Positions 63,294 to 64,000 of a stretch of 64,000 bases of DNA are shown piece by piece. Numbering within the stretch: the first letter of the stretch is position 1; each line of letters starts with the position of its first letter. Made by a program: the position numbers and the translations under genes. A model generated the notes under the pieces. That model saw nothing but the letters and a program-made list of their open reading frames with translations, searched no databases and was not told the origin of the DNA. Origin of the DNA: Bacteroidaceae bacterium (GTDB lineage Bacteria; Bacteroidota; Bacteroidia; Bacteroidales; Bacteroidaceae); contig JAGCPD010000010.1 in the NCBI GenBank assembly GCA_017645305.1, positions 1 to 64,000 on the forward strand, in the 5' to 3' direction.

Positions 63294-64000
63294 TTACATA
63301 TTGGTATTATCTTCAAGGATGATTTCCATCTTCTCTGTTATACTTTTTGTGGGACTTTGAGTGTATGGATCGTCCCAACAGACTATCAAGCAGGCTCTTA
63401 AGGCACCAACAATAGCCTGTCTCTGGGTTTCGTTATCAATCAGACAGTCAGGTGTGGAATCTATAATGTCAATATAGAAACCTTCCTGACAGTTCATTTC
63501 TTCACGATAGTATGTGCCAATGAAGGAAATCCTTCCAATGGAAACGGAATCCCGGCTTAAACCGTCCAGCTCCATAGTACTTACATCAATACCAAAATCC
63601 TCTTTTGGCACAATAATGTAAGGTGTTCGGGCTTTGGGCTGAAGTTCTTCTGCAAAAATAGCTCTGCCATTCTCGCATCTGTCAAGCCTATAATACCGTC
63701 CCTTGTCGGCATCAGGTGTTGTTGGCAGAATAATGGTAGCCATCTGTCCTTTGGCAAAGGATACACTTTCTGAACGAGTACTACCAGGATAGGGTGTCCA
63801 TTCTGCACCGCCACTCCATTTAGCTATCCAACCTTTAGCTTTTGCAGCTTCCACCTGTTCGGCTGTCATAACATTTTGCTCTACATCCGAGCGGCAGAAG
63901 ATGTCCAACTCTCCACTTGTTACAGCAGGAAGACTCTTTACCAGGGCATCCATCCCGGCACCACTAATCTGGTTCTCGTAGCAACTAAGGGATTTTAGTT
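63294..64000 (-). CDS. Leucine-rich repeat protein, C-terminal part (N-terminus beyond window)
   Basis: The reading frame is open to the right edge. The first visible residues, LKSLSCYENQISGAGMDALV, are the end of internalin-like LRRs, so the ATG at 63953 is internal and not the start. The following 160-residue module (ESVSFAKGQMATIILPTTPD, ARTPYIIVPKEDFGID, CQEGFYIDIID, GALRACLIVCWDDPY) is closely related to the one in the BspA-like protein. The protein stops at EIILEDNTNM, where the BspA-like relative continues with KIVLHDNPNGIGE and the KGIYI tail. The tail is therefore missing, either by deletion or because this version never had it. Location and role are otherwise unknown. Confidence 0.85.
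   Translation of the reverse strand, partial: LKSLSCYENQISGAGMDALVKSLPAVTSGELDIFCRSDVEQNVMTAEQVEAAKAKGWIAKWSGGAEWTPYPGSTRSESVSFAKGQMATIILPTTPDADKGRYYRLDRCENGRAIFAEELQPKARTPYIIVPKEDFGIDVSTMELDGLSRDSVSIGRISFIGTYYREEMNCQEGFYIDIIDSTPDCLIDNETQRQAIVGALRACLIVCWDDPYTQSPTKSITEKMEIILEDNTNM

Overview
The window looks like a chromosome segment of a gut- or rumen-type Bacteroidota, most likely Prevotella or a close relative. The evidence is Bacteroidota-type promoters (TTTG, 19-22 bases, TAnnTTTG) before most transcription units, many very large secreted proteins ending in a short tail of the form YNLxGQ(R/K)...KGIYIxNGKKVxxK, a DUF6377 membrane-bound regulator, BspA-type leucine-rich repeats, and short AT-rich interspersed repeats between and inside genes. 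No tRNA, rRNA, CRISPR array, integrase or transposase was seen. All assignments come from reading motifs, not from database searches.

Layout. (1) 1-3381, minus strand: an arabinose block of araD, araA and a truncated FGGY kinase that is probably the L-ribulokinase. Interspersed repeats lie in both gaps and a long inverted repeat covers the araD stop codon. (2) 3579-24839, minus strand: three tandem secreted paralogues of about 2,290-2,325 residues. Each has its own promoter and terminator. They are built from GLUG/beta-helix blocks, H-x(n)-C-x-x-C-G linkers, helical bundles, a galactose-binding-like module and a C-terminal propeller-like region. (3) 25079-34036, minus strand: housekeeping and envelope genes: ddh (meso-diaminopimelate dehydrogenase), metG, an outer-membrane-type protein, a PAP2 phosphatase, an LTA-synthase-like membrane enzyme, an RNase H-like protein and argS. 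(4) 34037-34708: a divergent intergenic region with a nine-copy 11-bp tandem repeat bounded by a 15-bp inverted repeat. (5) 34709-57778, plus strand: a DUF6377 regulator followed by a nine-gene, 21-kb apparent operon. It encodes a secreted 704-residue protein, a 51-residue small protein, five sulfatases in a row, an 1,850-residue GLUG protein and a sixth sulfatase. (6) 57768-64000, minus strand: a seventh, convergent sulfatase, a BspA-like protein, a lipoprotein and the C-terminal part of a leucine-rich repeat protein that runs off the window.

The most unusual part is the regulator plus sulfatase operon. All seven sulfatases in the window have serine, not cysteine, at the formylglycine site, so all should need a radical-SAM maturase (anSME) that is not encoded here. 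Three of the operon sulfatases are fused to extra modules (two beta-helix blocks, a GLUG block, or LamG plus a beta-trefoil-like module). That trefoil-like module also forms the N-terminus of the 704- and 1,850-residue proteins, which suggests a shared glycan target. There is no SusC/SusD pair and no recognisable glycoside hydrolase in the window, so this is not a standard polysaccharide utilisation locus. The 1,850-residue protein shares its architecture with the three tandem giants upstream. In five tail-bearing proteins, low-complexity repeats of the kind found between genes are present in frame at one or two fixed points of the C-terminal tail.
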